5,701 nt of DNA, taken from contig NZ_CALIBB010000250.1 of assembly GCF_938045595.1 (NCBI RefSeq), positions 1 through 5,701 of the forward strand. Reading direction: 5' to 3'. This document shows positions 4,714-5,701 of the stretch, in pieces (the first letter of the stretch is position 1; each line of letters opens with the position of its first letter). Both the position numbers and the translations under genes were made by a program. Source of the DNA: an uncultured Campylobacter sp. GTDB taxonomy: Bacteria; Campylobacterota; Campylobacteria; Campylobacterales; Campylobacteraceae. The notes beneath the pieces were generated by a model, which made no database searches, was not told where the DNA came from, and was given only the letters and a program-made list of their open reading frames with translations.

Positions 4714-5701
4714 AAGAGCCGATCTTTTCTACGAAATTCGACATTATCACGCGCGAAATTCCGCCGAAATTTATCGTGAGTCGATCGCCGTTTACCGCCG
4801 TGATCTGTCCGATACCGAAGAGTTTGTGCTTAATCAGCTCGCCCTTGCTAAAGCCGCTGCTTTGCTCGCGCGACGGCTCTTTAGCCACCAAACCCGCCTC
4901 GGCTATAAACCTGCTAGCATCGAGCCTCTCGCGTTTGCCGCGATAAAAGCGGCTAGCGGCAAAGCTAAGCGTGAGAGTGCGTTTGGCGCGCGTAATCGCT
5001 ACGTATGCGAGCCTACGCTCCTCTTCGATGTCATTGCTGTCGCCCAAAAGCGGGAAAAAGCCCTCCTCCAGTCCGATTACGAAAAGATGCTCGAACTCAA
5101 GCCCTTTGCTCGCGTGCACGCTCATTATATTTATCGCATCGCCGATGATAGCGTCTTGATCGCTAAGAAGGCTCAGCTCGTTTAAAAATTCCGCCAGATC
5201 AAAATCGGGCTTATTGCTCGCCTCATCCTTTAGCATAGCCAAAAACTCGTCGATGTTCGCTACCCGATCGGCGCCGTCCGGAAGCGAGGCATAGTAAGCC
5301 TTTAGCCCGAAAGCGGGCTCCAGCGCCTCTATTTTTTTGATAGTATCGGCTAGCGCGGAGATAGAAGCGATGCCGCTTTTAAGCTCCGCTAGAGCCTGCG
5401 CCGCCTTGGCGCTAAGCCCTGCATCAGGCTCGCTAAAGGCATCAAATAGACTGATGAGCCGCAGGCGCGAAAGCTCCTCGAGCTTTGCCAGCGAGACCTT
5501 GCCGATGCCGCGCTTGGGCACGTTTATGATCCGCCTCATCGAAAAGTCGTCGTGCTCGTCGTTTACCAAGCGCAGATAGGCGATCGTATCCTTGATCTCG
5601 GCACGCTCGTAAAATTTCACGCCGCCTACCATTTTGTACGGGATTTTGGCGCGATTCAGCCCCTCTTCAAGCGCGCGCGAAAGAGCATTTACGCGGTAAA
5701 G
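4706..5701 (-). CDS. uvrD: UvrD/PcrA/Rep-family ATP-dependent 3'-5' DNA helicase (C-terminal 331 residues, runs off the window)
   Basis: This is a superfamily 1A helicase that unwinds DNA during repair or replication restart. The frame is open to the right edge, so the Walker A, DEAD-like and motif III parts of the protein lie outside. The visible part starts with LYRVNALSRALEEGL (motif IV) and VGGVKFYERAEIKD, both typical of the 2A/2B domains. INVPKRGIGKVSL follows in the 2B domain. Motif V is INIMSVHASKGLEFEHLFVIGLEEG (near visible residue 190). Motif VI is EEERRLAYVAITRAKRTL (near 226) with the arginine finger region. The C-terminal tail (KGELIKHKLFGIGQITAVNGD... to the end) is the small tudor-like module seen in UvrD/PcrA but not in Rep, so UvrD/PcrA is favoured. 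C. jejuni has a helicase of this family directly before truB. The stop TAG is inside the truB start, with an eight-base overlap. Confidence 0.93.
   Translation of the reverse strand, partial: LYRVNALSRALEEGLNRAKIPYKMVGGVKFYERAEIKDTIAYLRLVNDEHDDFSMRRIINVPKRGIGKVSLAKLEELSRLRLISLFDAFSEPDAGLSAKAAQALAELKSGIASISALADTIKKIEALEPAFGLKAYYASLPDGADRVANIDEFLAMLKDEASNKPDFDLAEFLNELSLLSDQDAIIGDAINIMSVHASKGLEFEHLFVIGLEEGFFPLLGDSNDIEEERRLAYVAITRAKRTLTLSFAASRFYRGKRERLDASRFIAEAGLVAKEPSREQSSGFSKGELIKHKLFGIGQITAVNGDRLTINFGGISRVIMSNFVEKIGSYE

Noticed and set aside
4607..5185. Plus-strand open frame of 192 codons
   Set aside because: It lies antisense across the truB start and the helicase C-terminus, both of which have clear family motifs. 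The peptide matches no family I recognise and reflects the GC-rich codon pattern of the genes opposite.
4971..5579. Two short plus-strand frames opposite the helicase
   Set aside because: Serine-rich shadow translations of the helicase coding strand; no independent support.

Overview
The window is a chromosomal housekeeping segment from a member of the Campylobacteria, most likely Campylobacter itself. Every convincing gene lies on the minus strand, so the reading order is from the right end to the left. The order is UvrD/PcrA-type helicase (C-terminal part), truB, a gap of about 818 bases, ispE, smpB, a thioredoxin-fold lipoprotein gene, clpS, and clpA (N-terminal part). I recall the same order from C. 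jejuni (the Cj1101 to Cj1108 block), with one difference: csrA normally sits between truB and ispE and is not visible here. The DNA is much richer in G+C than C. jejuni, most clearly in the truB, ispE and helicase genes. This suggests one of the higher-GC oral or human-associated species. A non-flagellated one such as C. gracilis would fit the missing csrA, but that species assignment is inference.

Right part (3865-5701): the helicase and truB overlap by 8 bases and are probably cotranscribed. The helicase serves DNA repair and replication. TruB makes the T-loop pseudouridine of tRNAs.

Middle (3047-3864): no supportable gene. The gap holds an imperfect 60-base tandem repeat, several short hairpins with GC-rich stems and A/T-rich loops, and recurring words such as GCGGAATT, GCGATTAAAATT and TAGCCGC. 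This is the most unusual part of the window.

Left part (1-3046): ispE (isoprenoid precursor synthesis) starts with TTG behind a strong Shine-Dalgarno sequence. After a 125-base A/T-palindrome-rich spacer come smpB, the lipoprotein, clpS and clpA, tightly packed with short gaps or overlaps. SmpB (trans-translation tagging), ClpS (N-degron adaptor) and ClpA (unfoldase) form a protein quality-control group, with a CXXC thioredoxin-like lipoprotein inside it. No insertion sequence, CRISPR array, rRNA or tRNA gene was seen, and I found no clear previously undescribed multi-gene system. The notable signals are the absence of csrA and the structured repeats in its place.
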